A stretch of 64,000 bases of DNA, taken from positions 25,657 to 89,656 of the forward strand of contig JBJXFQ010000055.1 of assembly GCA_046155605.1 (NCBI GenBank). The letters are read 5' to 3'. Source of the DNA: JAEUIZ01 sp046155605. Its GTDB lineage: Bacteria > Planctomycetota > Phycisphaerae > Phycisphaerales > UBA1924. The notes under the pieces are model-generated. The model saw nothing but the letters and a program-made list of their open reading frames with translations. It had not been told where the DNA came from and ran no database searches. Positions 17,907 to 26,822 of this stretch are shown here, piece by piece. The translations under genes were made by a program, and so were the position numbers. The first letter of the stretch is position 1; the number at the start of each line of letters is the position of its first letter.

Positions 17907-19027
17907 CACCGTCGCGTCCCATCCGCGTCCTCTTTGCCCTTGCGGGCCTGCACCGTGTCCGCCGTGGTGCCGAGATCGCCTTCGAGTCCGTCGCCGCTCA
18001 CCTCGCCTGCATCGACGGCTTCCAAGTCACGCTCATCGGCAGCGGTCAGCCCCGAGCCAACGACCCTTACCGCTTCATCCACGCCCCATGCCGCCCACGC
18101 GAACGCTTCGAGCGCTGGCCGCGATTGCCGCTCTTCCGCGATCATTACGTCTACGAAGAAGCATCCTTCCTCCCCGGCCTCTGGCGCGCCTTTCGCCCCG
18201 CCGACTTCGACGCCACCATCACCTGCTCCTACCCCTTCACCAACTGGCTCCTTCGCGCACCACGCCCTGCCCCGCGACATCTCTTCGTCACCCAGAACGG
18301 CGATTGGCCCGCCCGCGAACGCCGTCGCGAGTACCGCTTCTTCGGCTGCGACGACCTCATCTGCACCAACCCCGAGTACGTCGCCGCCAATCGTGATCGC
18401 TGGCGCTGCACCCTCATCCCCAACGGCGTCGATCCCGATCGCTTCGCCGCCGCTACGCCCGACCGCGCCGCGCTCGACCTCCCGCAGCACGCGCCGGTCG
18501 CCATCATCGTCGCCGCCCTCATCCCTAGCAAGCGCGTCCTCGAAGGCATCCGCGCGGTTGCAACCATCCCCGACCTCCACCTCCTCGTCGTCGGCGATGG
18601 CGAACTGCGCGCTCAGGCCGACTCGCTCGGCCACGAACTGCTCGGGCAACGCTATCGACGGACCACGCTCCCGTTCGAGCACATGCCGATGGCCTATGCC
18701 TCGGCCGACCTGCTCATCCACCTCAGCACGGATGAGCCGTTCGGGAATGTATACGTCGAGGCTCTCGCCGCGGGCCTGCCCGTCGTTGCCCACGACCGAC
18801 CCACCACCCGTTGGATGCTGGGCGACGGGAACCGTCTGGCCGTGCTCGCGGACACCAACGACGCGGCCGCGGCGGCCTCGGCAGTGCGCGCGGCACTCAC
18901 CCTGCGGTCGCCCGCACTGGCTCGCGAACGCCGCGACTGGGTCGCCTCTCGGTTCGCGTGGTCAACGATCGCCCGCCAATACGCCGATCTCCTTTCCACG
19001 GGTCGCGCTCGGGCCCCAGCCGCATGA
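17903..19027 (+). CDS. GT4-family glycosyltransferase with GTG start
   Basis: A 374-residue GT-B glycosyltransferase starting at GTG 17903, coupled to the preceding stop as GTGA. N-terminal ALAGLHRVRRGAEIAFES is the acceptor-side glycine loop. The linker ICTNPEYVAANRDRW leads to IPNGVDPDRF, a hallmark of GT4 enzymes. The E-x7-E motif is STDEPFGNVYVEALAAG, followed by a W-x-L-GDGN loop. Sugar specificity is unknown. Confidence 0.86.
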   Translation: MTPSRPIRVLFALAGLHRVRRGAEIAFESVAAHLACIDGFQVTLIGSGQPRANDPYRFIHAPCRPRERFERWPRLPLFRDHYVYEEASFLPGLWRAFRPADFDATITCSYPFTNWLLRAPRPAPRHLFVTQNGDWPARERRREYRFFGCDDLICTNPEYVAANRDRWRCTLIPNGVDPDRFAAATPDRAALDLPQHAPVAIIVAALIPSKRVLEGIRAVATIPDLHLLVVGDGELRAQADSLGHELLGQRYRRTTLPFEHMPMAYASADLLIHLSTDEPFGNVYVEALAAGLPVVAHDRPTTRWMLGDGNRLAVLADTNDAAAAASAVRAALTLRSPALARERRDWVASRFAWSTIARQYADLLSTGRARAPAA

Positions 19028-20046
19028 CCCCACCACCAGCCCAACTCGGGTTCGTCGCCATCGGCCGCAATGAGGGCGAGCGGCTCGGGCGCTGCCTGGC
19101 GTCGCTGCGGACCATCGGCGCGCCAATCGTCTACGTCGATTCGGGATCGACGGACGGCAGCGTTGATCGTGCGCGCGCGGCGGACGCGAGCGTCGTCGAA
19201 CTACCCACCGATCAGCCCTTCACCGCGGCCCGGGCCCGCAACGCCGGCTTCGAGCGCCTCATCGCCGAGTATCCGCTGTTGCCGCTCGTCCACTTCATCG
19301 ACGGCGACTGCGAACTAGTCCCGGGTTGGATAGACGGGGCGCTGGCAGCCCTCGCCGAATCACCCACGCTCGGGGTCGTCTGCGGCAGACGCGTCGAACG
19401 GACCCCCGACGCCTCCATTTACAACCGCCTCTGCGACATCGAGTGGGACACGCCAGTCGGTCCCGCCAAGGCCTGCGGCGGGGACGCCCTCTTCCGCGTG
19501 CTTGCATTCGTGCAAGTTGGCGGGTTCAATCCCGCCGTCATCGCCGGCGAGGAGCCCGAACTGTGCGTCCGGCTCCGGGCCGCGGGGTGGGGCGTGCGCC
19601 GCATCGGGCATGACATGACCCTGCACGACGCCGCGATCACACGGTTCTCGCAGTGGTGGCGACGAACGGTCCGCGCCGGCCACGCCTATGCCCAGGGTGC
19701 CGCGCTCCATGGCAAGCCGCCGGAGCGCCACGGCGTCCGCGAGTTGCGCAGCATGTTGGCCTGGTCGCTCGGGCCGCCCGCACTGGCCCTGGCCCTCGCA
19801 TGGCCGACGCGTGGGCTCTCGCTCCTGGTCCTCCCGCTGGCGTACGGGGCGCTCTTCGTTCGTGTCGCGCGCGGGCAGCGCCGCCTTGGTCGCTCCGCGC
19901 CGCACGCCCGCCTCTATGCCGCGTCGATCGTTGTCGCCAAGTTCGCCATGCTCCGCGGTGCCGCAAAGTTCTGGCTCTCGTCCCTCTCCGGCCGCAACCC
20001 CGCCATCATCGAGTACAAGCGCCCCGTCACGCCCGCGCCCAAATGA
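19024..20046 (+). CDS. GT2-family glycosyltransferase with C-terminal membrane segments
   Basis: A 340-residue GT-A protein. The nucleotide site is visible as YVDSGSTDGSVDRA and the metal site as HFIDGDCELVPGW; the acceptor region has KACGGDALFRV and IAGEEPELCVRLRAAGW. After residue 250 two or three hydrophobic helices appear (LGPPALALALAWP, LSLLVLPLAYGALFV), so it is probably anchored to the inner membrane and acts on a lipid-linked acceptor. Its opening GFVAIGRNEGERLGRCL is typical of EPS-cluster GT2 enzymes. ATG 19024 overlaps the preceding gene by 4 bases. Confidence 0.86.
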   Translation: MTPPPAQLGFVAIGRNEGERLGRCLASLRTIGAPIVYVDSGSTDGSVDRARAADASVVELPTDQPFTAARARNAGFERLIAEYPLLPLVHFIDGDCELVPGWIDGALAALAESPTLGVVCGRRVERTPDASIYNRLCDIEWDTPVGPAKACGGDALFRVLAFVQVGGFNPAVIAGEEPELCVRLRAAGWGVRRIGHDMTLHDAAITRFSQWWRRTVRAGHAYAQGAALHGKPPERHGVRELRSMLAWSLGPPALALALAWPTRGLSLLVLPLAYGALFVRVARGQRRLGRSAPHARLYAASIVVAKFAMLRGAAKFWLSSLSGRNPAIIEYKRPVTPAPK

Positions 20047-21338
20047 CCACGCTCCCCGCGACATCTCCTCCCTCCCCTTTGGCTTCCGCCGGTGCCGGCG
20101 CGCCGCGCCGCGCCCTGCGCCTGGCCTACCTGACGAACAAGTACCCCGCGGTGAGCCACACGTTCATCCGACGCGAGATTCTGGAGATGGAGCGCCGTGG
20201 GCACACGGTGCTGCGGCTGGCCGTCCGCCGCGCCGATGCCGACCCCGTCGATCCCGCCGACATCGCGGAGCAATCGCGAACGTTCCACATCCTGTCGCTG
20301 CCGCGCGGACGGCTGCTGCTCGCGGCGCTCTCCGAGGCTCTGACGCATCCGCTCGCGGCGCTGAGGGGCCTGGCGCTCGCGTTGCGCCTGGCTCGCTCCA
20401 GTGATCGCGGCCTCTCGCGGCACCTCGCGTACGTGGCCGAGGCCCTTGTCCTGCTCCCGCGCTGCCGCGCCGCGGACGTCGAGCACCTCCACGTCCACTT
20501 CGGAACGAATCCCGCGATGGTCGCGTTGCTCATGCGAAGCATGAACGGCCCGACCTTCAGCATCACCGTCCACGGCCCCGACGAGTTCGATGCGCCCGGC
20601 TCGCTCGCGCTCGCCGCCAAGGTTGCCGCCGCGGAGTTCGTCGTGGCGATCAGCGACTTCGGGGCCTCGCAGGTCCGCCGGTGGGCGCGGCCGCGGGACT
20701 GGCCCAAGGTCCACGTCGTGCGCTGCACAGTGGGCGACGACTTCCTGGCCGCGCCCACCCCGGCCCCGCCGACCGGCGAGACCTTCCTCTGCATCGGCCG
20801 GCTCTCGGCCCAGAAGGGCCACCTCACGCTCATCGAATCGCTCTCGCTACTGCACGCGCGTGGGCACCACGCACGCTTGGTCCTCGCGGGCGACGGTGAG
20901 ATGCGGCCCGACGTCGAGCGTGCCATCGCCGCCGCGGGGCTCGACGGCTACGTCGAGATCACGGGCTGGATCGACGAGGCCGAGGTCCGCCGACGAATCT
21001 CGGCGTCTCGGGCGCTGGTGCTCGCAAGTTTCGCCGAGGGCCTGCCGATGGTCATCATGGAAGCGCTCGCGCTGGGCCGACCCGTCATCGCTACGCGAAT
21101 CATGGGAATCCCCGAACTCGTCGAGCACGGTGAGAGCGGGTGGCTGGTGACGCCCGGCCGCGCCGACATCCTGGCCGACGCGATGGCGCAGTGCTTGGCA
21201 ACGCCCTCGGAGCGGCTGGCGGAGATGGCGTTTCGCGGGCACGCCGCCGTCGCCGAGCGTCACCACACCGCGACCGAGGGCGCACGCCTCGAATCACTCT
21301 TTCTTCGCGCCGTCGGCGCACACGCGGAGGCTCGATAG
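20043..21338 (+). CDS. GT4-family glycosyltransferase (WcaL-like)
   Basis: A 431-residue GT-B glycosyltransferase. After about 25 Pro/Ala/Ser-rich residues it reads RLAYLTNKYPAVSHTFIRREI, the same acceptor-side pattern as the first gene of the operon and as colanic-acid WcaL. HLHVHFGTNPAMVAL and ITVHGPDEFDAP follow. The donor half has FLCIGRLSAQKGHLTLIE and the E-x7-E motif FAEGLPMVIMEALALG. ATG 20043 overlaps the preceding gene (ATGA). The stop abuts the AsnB start with no gap. Confidence 0.88.
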   Translation: MTTLPATSPPSPLASAGAGAPRRALRLAYLTNKYPAVSHTFIRREILEMERRGHTVLRLAVRRADADPVDPADIAEQSRTFHILSLPRGRLLLAALSEALTHPLAALRGLALALRLARSSDRGLSRHLAYVAEALVLLPRCRAADVEHLHVHFGTNPAMVALLMRSMNGPTFSITVHGPDEFDAPGSLALAAKVAAAEFVVAISDFGASQVRRWARPRDWPKVHVVRCTVGDDFLAAPTPAPPTGETFLCIGRLSAQKGHLTLIESLSLLHARGHHARLVLAGDGEMRPDVERAIAAAGLDGYVEITGWIDEAEVRRRISASRALVLASFAEGLPMVIMEALALGRPVIATRIMGIPELVEHGESGWLVTPGRADILADAMAQCLATPSERLAEMAFRGHAAVAERHHTATEGARLESLFLRAVGAHAEAR

Positions 21339-23276
21339 ATGTGCGGCATCGCGGGCATCATCGGCGGCATCGACCCCGGCCTCGCGCTCGCCGCGAGGAC
21401 CATGAGCGACTGCATCTCGCACCGCGGCCCCGATGCGCACCGCGCGTTTCACTCGCTCGGGATCGGCGGCACGGGCGCGGGGTGCATCTTCGAGCATCGC
21501 CGCCTCGCGATCATCGACCTCAGCGCCGACGGCATCCAGCCGATGACCGACCCCGCCACCGGCTGCGTGATCGCGTTCAACGGCGAGATCTACAACTACC
21601 AGGTGCTCAAGGCCGAGTTGTCGGGCCAGGGCCACGCGTTCCGCACCAAGTCCGACACCGAGGTCATCCTGCGCGCCTATGCGCAGTGGGGCTGCGAGGC
21701 GTTTGCGCGGCTGCGCGGGATGTTCGCGCTGGCGCTCTGGGACCCGCGCGCACGGGCGGTGGTGCTCGCGCGCGATCACGCCGGGATCAAACCGCTGTAC
21801 TACACCGTGGCGCGTGCCGCCGACGGGGCACCCGCCATCGCGTTCGCCTCCGAGGTTCGCGCGCTGCTTAAGGCGGGTCTCGCGCCCGCCCGGTTCAACC
21901 CGGCGTCGCTGCGCACATACCTCTGGAACGGATTCGTGATCGGGCCCGAGACGATCCTGGCCGGCGTCCGCGAGTTGCCCGCGGGCTCGGTGGCGGTCGT
22001 TCCAGTGGACTCGCCAACGGTCGTGCCGGAGCGCTTCTGGCAGACGCCCGCCGCGGGCGGGGACGCGACCGACCCGGACCCCGCGCGCGAGACCCTCGCC
22101 AAATCGGTGGCGCAGCATCTCATCGCCGACGTGCCCGTGGGCGTGTTCCTGTCGGGCGGGGTTGATTCGAGCGCGCTGGCGGCGCTGGCCTGCCGCGCCG
22201 CGCCGGGCGCGGTCCGCACGTTCAACATCGCGTTTGAGGAAGCGGGCTTCGATGAGTCGGCGTTCGCCCGACGCGTCGCGCAGTCGCTGGGCACGATGCA
22301 CGTCGAGCTGCGCCTGACGCAGCAGGTGTTCCAGGCCGGCCTCGACGACGCACTGGCTTCGCTCGACCAGCCAACGTTCGACGCGATCAACTCGTTCTTT
22401 GTCAGCCGCGCCGTCCGCGAGGCGGGGCTGAAGGTCGCGCTGGCGGGCACGGGGGGCGACGAACTCTTCGGCGGCTACCGCTCGTTCACCGAGTTGCCCC
22501 GGCTGCGCCGCGCCAGCCACCTCGCCTCGCACGCGCCACGACCGCTCGTGCAAGCCGCGGCCCGCGTTGCCGCGCGCGTCAAAGGAGGCCGCGCCGGTGT
22601 CGTCCCGCTTCAGACCCGCTGGGGCAAGTTGCCCGCGACGCTCGACGCCCGCGGCGACCTCGTCGAGTTGTACCAACTCGCCTATGCGCTCTACACGCCC
22701 GAGTTCCAGGTCGATCTCATCGACCTGCCCCCGGACCCCGCCGTCCGCGCGGGCCTGCCCATCGACCGCTTCGCCGAGGCGACGGGCCTCGCGGCACGCT
22801 CGTCAGAGTTGGGCGCGATCTCGGTGCTCGAACAGTTGTTCTTCCTGCGGGAGCGGCTGCTCCGCGACACCGACGCCGCCAGCATGGCCGTCTCGCTCGA
22901 GGTCCGTGTCCCGTTCCTCGATCCTGTCCTCACCGACACGCTCGCGCCGCTCGACGACGCGACGCGATTCCGCACGCCCGGAACCAAGGCGCTGCTGCGC
23001 GAGATCGCGCTCGGCGACCTCGACCCCTCGCTCTTCGATCGGCCGAAATCCGGCTTCGTGCTACCCATCGACGTGTGGGCCCGCCAGCGCCTCAAACCAC
23101 AGATCGATCGACTCTTCGCCGACGCCGACCGACTCCGCGCCGTGGGCCTTAGCCCCGCCGCCGTCGCTCGCCTCTGGTCCGCCTACCAGGCCGGCGCGCC
23201 GGGGCTCTACTGGTCGCGCATCTGGGCGCTCTTCGTGCTCCTGTGGTGGTCCGAGCGCTACGGAGTCACGCTGTGA
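21339..23276 (+). CDS. asnB: Glutamine-hydrolysing asparagine synthase-like amidotransferase (AsnB type)
   Basis: A 645-residue, two-domain class II amidotransferase. Met-Cys-Gly at the N-terminus supplies the nucleophilic Cys2 of the glutaminase domain (CGIAGIIGG, then SHRGPDAH and FNGEIYNY). The synthase domain has the PP-loop pyrophosphatase motif LSGGVDSSALAAL and the FGGYRSF region. True AsnB makes asparagine; enzymes of this family inside EPS/exosortase clusters are thought instead to amidate a sugar or uronic acid, which fits the UDP-sugar dehydrogenase four genes downstream. Sequence alone cannot decide. Its last 4 bases overlap the GTG of the next gene. Confidence 0.86.
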   Translation: MCGIAGIIGGIDPGLALAARTMSDCISHRGPDAHRAFHSLGIGGTGAGCIFEHRRLAIIDLSADGIQPMTDPATGCVIAFNGEIYNYQVLKAELSGQGHAFRTKSDTEVILRAYAQWGCEAFARLRGMFALALWDPRARAVVLARDHAGIKPLYYTVARAADGAPAIAFASEVRALLKAGLAPARFNPASLRTYLWNGFVIGPETILAGVRELPAGSVAVVPVDSPTVVPERFWQTPAAGGDATDPDPARETLAKSVAQHLIADVPVGVFLSGGVDSSALAALACRAAPGAVRTFNIAFEEAGFDESAFARRVAQSLGTMHVELRLTQQVFQAGLDDALASLDQPTFDAINSFFVSRAVREAGLKVALAGTGGDELFGGYRSFTELPRLRRASHLASHAPRPLVQAAARVAARVKGGRAGVVPLQTRWGKLPATLDARGDLVELYQLAYALYTPEFQVDLIDLPPDPAVRAGLPIDRFAEATGLAARSSELGAISVLEQLFFLRERLLRDTDAASMAVSLEVRVPFLDPVLTDTLAPLDDATRFRTPGTKALLREIALGDLDPSLFDRPKSGFVLPIDVWARQRLKPQIDRLFADADRLRAVGLSPAAVARLWSAYQAGAPGLYWSRIWALFVLLWWSERYGVTL

Positions 23277-24565
23277 GCGTCGCCACGCCCGCCCAGCCCA
23301 GCCCCACCCCCCGCGCCGAGGCCGCGATCCTCGCCCTCGCGGCGGTGCTCCGCCTCGCCTGGGCCGCCCTGGTCCCGATCGACCCGATCTCGGACTGCAA
23401 GGCGTACGACATCTTCGCGCGAAACCTCGCCGCGGGACACGCCTTCGGCTTCGAGATCGACAAGCCCTCCGCCTTCTGGCCGCCCGGCACCTCCTTCCTC
23501 TACTCCCTCGTCTACCGCCTCGCCCCGCCGGAGCACGGCGGGTACGCCCTCGCAGCCGGGCTCAACCTCCTCTTCGGCGTGGGCATCGTCGCGGCGTCGA
23601 TGGCACTCACCCGCGCCTGGTTCGGCCGCCGTGCCTCGCTCATCGCCGGCACGCTGCTCGCCCTCTGGCCCTTCCACGTCCAGTTCACCTCCATCCTCGC
23701 CAGCGAACTGCCCTTCACGTTCTTCTGCCTGCTCGGGCTGCTCGCGTGGTCATCCGGCGGGCGGCCATGGGTGCGAGTCATACTCACCGCCCTCGCCTTC
23801 GCCGCCGCGACCCTGATCCGCCCCACCGCGCTCCTCCTGCCCGTGGTGCTAGTGATGGTCTCGGCGCTGCGAGGGCACGGCGTGCTCGGGCCGGGCCTTC
23901 GCGCCGCCGCCGTCCTTGCCGTCATGGGCCTCTGCCTCGCGCCGTGGTCCGTCCGCAACACCCGCCTCTTCGGGCAGTTCGTGCTCGTCTCGGCCAACGG
24001 TGGCTCCAACCTCTGGATGGGCAACAACTCGCAGACCACGGGCTACTACCAGGAACTCCCCAAACTCGACCGCGAACTCAACGAGGCCCAGGTCGACGCC
24101 GAACTCGGTCGCCGCGCCAAGGCCCACATCCGCGAGCAGCCCGCGGCGTTCGTGGCGCGCACGTTCAAAAAGGCCGTCCTCCTCCACCGCAGCGAGACCA
24201 TCGGCGTCGGCTGGAACGAGCGCGGACTCGCCCGGGCCGCGCCCTCCCTCTTTGGCGAGGGCTCGCGCGGCATCTGGCTCCTCAAGGCCGCCTCCACCGC
24301 CTATTGGTGGCTCGTGCTCGCCCTCGCTCTCCTCGGCCTCGCCTGGCTCGCTCGCGCCCGAGGCATCTGGCACACGCTGACCCATCCCGCCGCCGCGTTC
24401 TGGGCCTATTTCACCGCCGTCCACGCCGTCATCGTCATCCAGGACCGCTACCACTTCCCCGCCACACCCCTGATCGCGGCCCTCGCCAGCGTCCCGATCT
24501 CGGGCCTGATCGCATCGCGACTCGCAGCGCGACAACCATCCCCTCCCCTCGAGACTTCCCCATGA
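23273..24565 (+). CDS. GT39/ArnT-like integral-membrane glycosyltransferase
   Basis: A 430-residue polytopic membrane protein with about nine hydrophobic helices. The first periplasmic loop reads PIDPISDCKAYDIFARNLAAG and continues FWPPGTSFLYSLVYRL, the arrangement of GT-C fold GT39/GT83 enzymes, which use polyprenyl-phosphate sugars on the periplasmic face; the Asp in this loop is the expected catalytic region. GTG 23273 is coupled to the AsnB stop as GTGA. It probably decorates the exopolysaccharide or a lipid carrier. A short hydrophilic C-terminus overlaps the next gene. Confidence 0.78.
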   Translation: MSVATPAQPSPTPRAEAAILALAAVLRLAWAALVPIDPISDCKAYDIFARNLAAGHAFGFEIDKPSAFWPPGTSFLYSLVYRLAPPEHGGYALAAGLNLLFGVGIVAASMALTRAWFGRRASLIAGTLLALWPFHVQFTSILASELPFTFFCLLGLLAWSSGGRPWVRVILTALAFAAATLIRPTALLLPVVLVMVSALRGHGVLGPGLRAAAVLAVMGLCLAPWSVRNTRLFGQFVLVSANGGSNLWMGNNSQTTGYYQELPKLDRELNEAQVDAELGRRAKAHIREQPAAFVARTFKKAVLLHRSETIGVGWNERGLARAAPSLFGEGSRGIWLLKAASTAYWWLVLALALLGLAWLARARGIWHTLTHPAAAFWAYFTAVHAVIVIQDRYHFPATPLIAALASVPISGLIASRLAARQPSPPLETSP

Positions 24566-25500
24566 GCCCACGACTCCTGCTCATCGCTCCGTGCCGCGAC
24601 GAGGCTGCCTACATGCGCCGCACGCTCGACTCCCTCGCCGCGCAAACCCGCATCCCCACGCTGATGGTCGTCGTGGACGACGGCTCGACGGATGACACGC
24701 CAAAGATCCTCGCCGAGTACGCCGCGCGGCTCCCCTGGCTCCGCATCGTGCGTCGCGACAATCGCGGCACGCGGGCCGTCGGCCCGGGAGTCATCGAGGC
24801 CTTCTACGCCGGGCTCGACTCCGTTCGCATGAGCGACTTCGACTACCTCTGCAAGATCGACCTCGACCTCGACCTCCCCCCGCGCTACTTCGAGATTCTC
24901 ATCGATCGCATGGAACGCGACCCGCGCCTCGGCACCTGCTCCGGCAAGCCCTACTTCCCCCACCCCGCCACCGGCGCGCTCATCAGCGAGGGCTGCGGCG
25001 ACGAGACCTCCGTCGGCATGACCAAACTCTACCGCGTCGAGTGCTTCCAACAGATCGGCGGGTTCGTCCGGCAGGTCATGTGGGACGGCATCGACAACCA
25101 CCGCTGCCGAATGCTCGGGTGGAAGGCCCGCTCCTGGGACGAGCCCGACTTACGCTTCGTCCACCTCCGCCCCATGGGCTCGAGCCACAAGAGCATCTTC
25201 ACCGGCCGCCGCCGCCACGGGTTCGGGCAATACTTCATGGGCACCGGCCTCGTTTACATGGCCGCTTCGGCGCTCTTCCGGGCGGCGCGGCGACCGTACA
25301 TCCTGGGCGGGGCCTCGATGCTCTGGGGCTACCTCGCCGCCGCCCTCCAGCGCGCCCCGCGCTACGACGATCCCGAGTTCCGTCGGTTCCTCCGCGCGTA
25401 CCAATGGGACTGCCTCATCCGCGGCAAGCGCGCCGCCACCGCACGCCTCGACGCGACGTGCCAGTCCCGCGCTCGTAACCTTTCCGCGCCCACGCCATGA
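24562..25500 (+). CDS. GT2-family glycosyltransferase
   Basis: A 312-residue GT-A glycosyltransferase starting at ATG 24562 (ATGA overlap). Motifs are LLLIAPCRDEAAYMRRTL, VVVDDGSTDDTPKIL, and the metal site YLCKIDLDLDLPPRYFE; the acceptor end contains GMTKLYRVECFQQIGGFV and GWDGIDNHRCRMLGW-like spacing. This family recurs in EPS clusters and is often hard to assign to a sugar. The C-terminal helix LGGASMLWGYLAAALQ suggests peripheral membrane contact. It overlaps the dehydrogenase gene by 4 bases. Confidence 0.85.
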   Translation: MSPRLLLIAPCRDEAAYMRRTLDSLAAQTRIPTLMVVVDDGSTDDTPKILAEYAARLPWLRIVRRDNRGTRAVGPGVIEAFYAGLDSVRMSDFDYLCKIDLDLDLPPRYFEILIDRMERDPRLGTCSGKPYFPHPATGALISEGCGDETSVGMTKLYRVECFQQIGGFVRQVMWDGIDNHRCRMLGWKARSWDEPDLRFVHLRPMGSSHKSIFTGRRRHGFGQYFMGTGLVYMAASALFRAARRPYILGGASMLWGYLAAALQRAPRYDDPEFRRFLRAYQWDCLIRGKRAATARLDATCQSRARNLSAPTP

Positions 25501-26822
25501 GCCACCGCGACCGCCTCATCCAGCGATTCGCCTCCCGCAACGCCCGCGTGGCCGTCGTTGGTCTTGGCTACGTCGGCCTCCCCACCGTCCGCTGCTTCCA
25601 CGACGCCGGCTTCTCCGTCATCGGCTTCGATATCGATCGCGCCAAGATCGACGCCCTTCGCGCGGGCCGTGCCTACCTCAAGCACCTCGGCGAAGACTGG
25701 GTCCGCTCGCTGGCTGCGTCGCCCCGTTTCCGCCCCACCGATCAGCCCGCCGACCTCGCCGAGGCCGACGCCGTCATCCTGTGCGTCCCCACGCCCCTTG
25801 GCGCGCACCGCGAGCCCGATCTCACCTTCGTCGAGCGCTCCACCGAGATGGTCGCGGGCGTCATCCAGCCCGGCCGCCTCGTCGTGCTCACCTCGACCTC
25901 GTATCCGGGCACGACGCGAGAGGTCTGCCTCCCCATCCTCCAGAAGCGCGGCCTGACGCTCGGAGACGACCTCTTCCTCTGCTTCAGCCCCGAGCGCGAG
26001 GACCCCGGCCGCGCGGGCGTCACCACCAAGTCCATCCCCCGCCTCCTCGGAGGCCTCGATCCGGCGTCCACCGCCGTGGGGCTCGCGCTCTTCGCGCCCG
26101 CCGTCGAGCGAGTGATCCCCACCGACACCGCCGAGATCGCCGAGGCCGCCAAACTTCTCGAGAACATCTACCGCGCCGTCAACATCGCCCTCGTCAACGA
26201 ACTCAAGCCCACGCTCGCGGCCATGGGCATCGACATCTGGAAGGTCATCGACGCCGCCGCCACCAAGCCCTACGGCTTCCAACCGTTCTACCCCGGACCC
26301 GGGCTGGGCGGGCACTGCATCCCGATCGATCCGTTCTACCTGACGTGGAAGGCCCGCGAGGTCCAAGAGTCCACCCGCTTCATCGAACTCGCCGGCGAGA
26401 TCAACGCGCACATGCCCGCGCGCGTCGCCGAGGCCGTCGCCCGCGCGCTCTCCGACGCCGGCAAGCCCCTCCGCGACGCCGACGTGCTGGTGATCGGGCT
26501 GGCGTACAAGCCGAACATCGACGACGTCCGCGAGACGCCCGCGCTCGAGATCATCTCGATCCTGCAGGACCGCGGCGCAAAGGTCTCATACCACGATCCG
26601 CACGTCCCGACCTATCCGCGCATGCGCAAGTACGAGCCCCAGCCGCTCCGCTCGCAACCGCTGACGCGCGAGCGGCTGGCCGCGTGCGACTGCGTGCTCA
26701 TCGTGACCAATCACGACGGGATCGACTACGACCTCATCGGCAGCGCCGCACCGCTCGTTGTCGACACACGCAACGCCATGGCCCGCGTCGTTTCGCCCGC
26801 CGCTCGGATCGTCAAGGCGTGA
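25497..26822 (+). CDS. UDP-N-acetylhexosamine 6-dehydrogenase (WbpA/WecC type)
   Basis: A 441-residue nucleotide-sugar dehydrogenase that oxidises the C6 hydroxyl of a UDP-sugar to a uronic acid with NAD. The N-terminal Rossmann motif is VAVVGLGYVGLPTVRCF with the acidic FDID at the end of strand 2. The central domain has VNIALVNELKPTLAAMGID, and the catalytic Cys lies in PGPGLGGHCIPIDPFYLTW, a form typical of UDP-GlcNAc 6-dehydrogenase (WbpA) rather than UDP-glucose dehydrogenase. The C-terminal domain has VLVIGLAYKPNIDDVRETP. It predicts an acidic N-acetylated sugar in the polymer. The next gene starts in GTGA. Confidence 0.9.
   Translation: MSHRDRLIQRFASRNARVAVVGLGYVGLPTVRCFHDAGFSVIGFDIDRAKIDALRAGRAYLKHLGEDWVRSLAASPRFRPTDQPADLAEADAVILCVPTPLGAHREPDLTFVERSTEMVAGVIQPGRLVVLTSTSYPGTTREVCLPILQKRGLTLGDDLFLCFSPEREDPGRAGVTTKSIPRLLGGLDPASTAVGLALFAPAVERVIPTDTAEIAEAAKLLENIYRAVNIALVNELKPTLAAMGIDIWKVIDAAATKPYGFQPFYPGPGLGGHCIPIDPFYLTWKAREVQESTRFIELAGEINAHMPARVAEAVARALSDAGKPLRDADVLVIGLAYKPNIDDVRETPALEIISILQDRGAKVSYHDPHVPTYPRMRKYEPQPLRSQPLTRERLAACDCVLIVTNHDGIDYDLIGSAAPLVVDTRNAMARVVSPAARIVKA

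Noticed and set aside
22567..24561. N-terminal part of a 977-codon forward frame joined to the GT2 gene at 24562
   Set aside because: The upstream segment is Arg/Pro/Ser-rich reading of the AsnB and GT39 genes in another frame.
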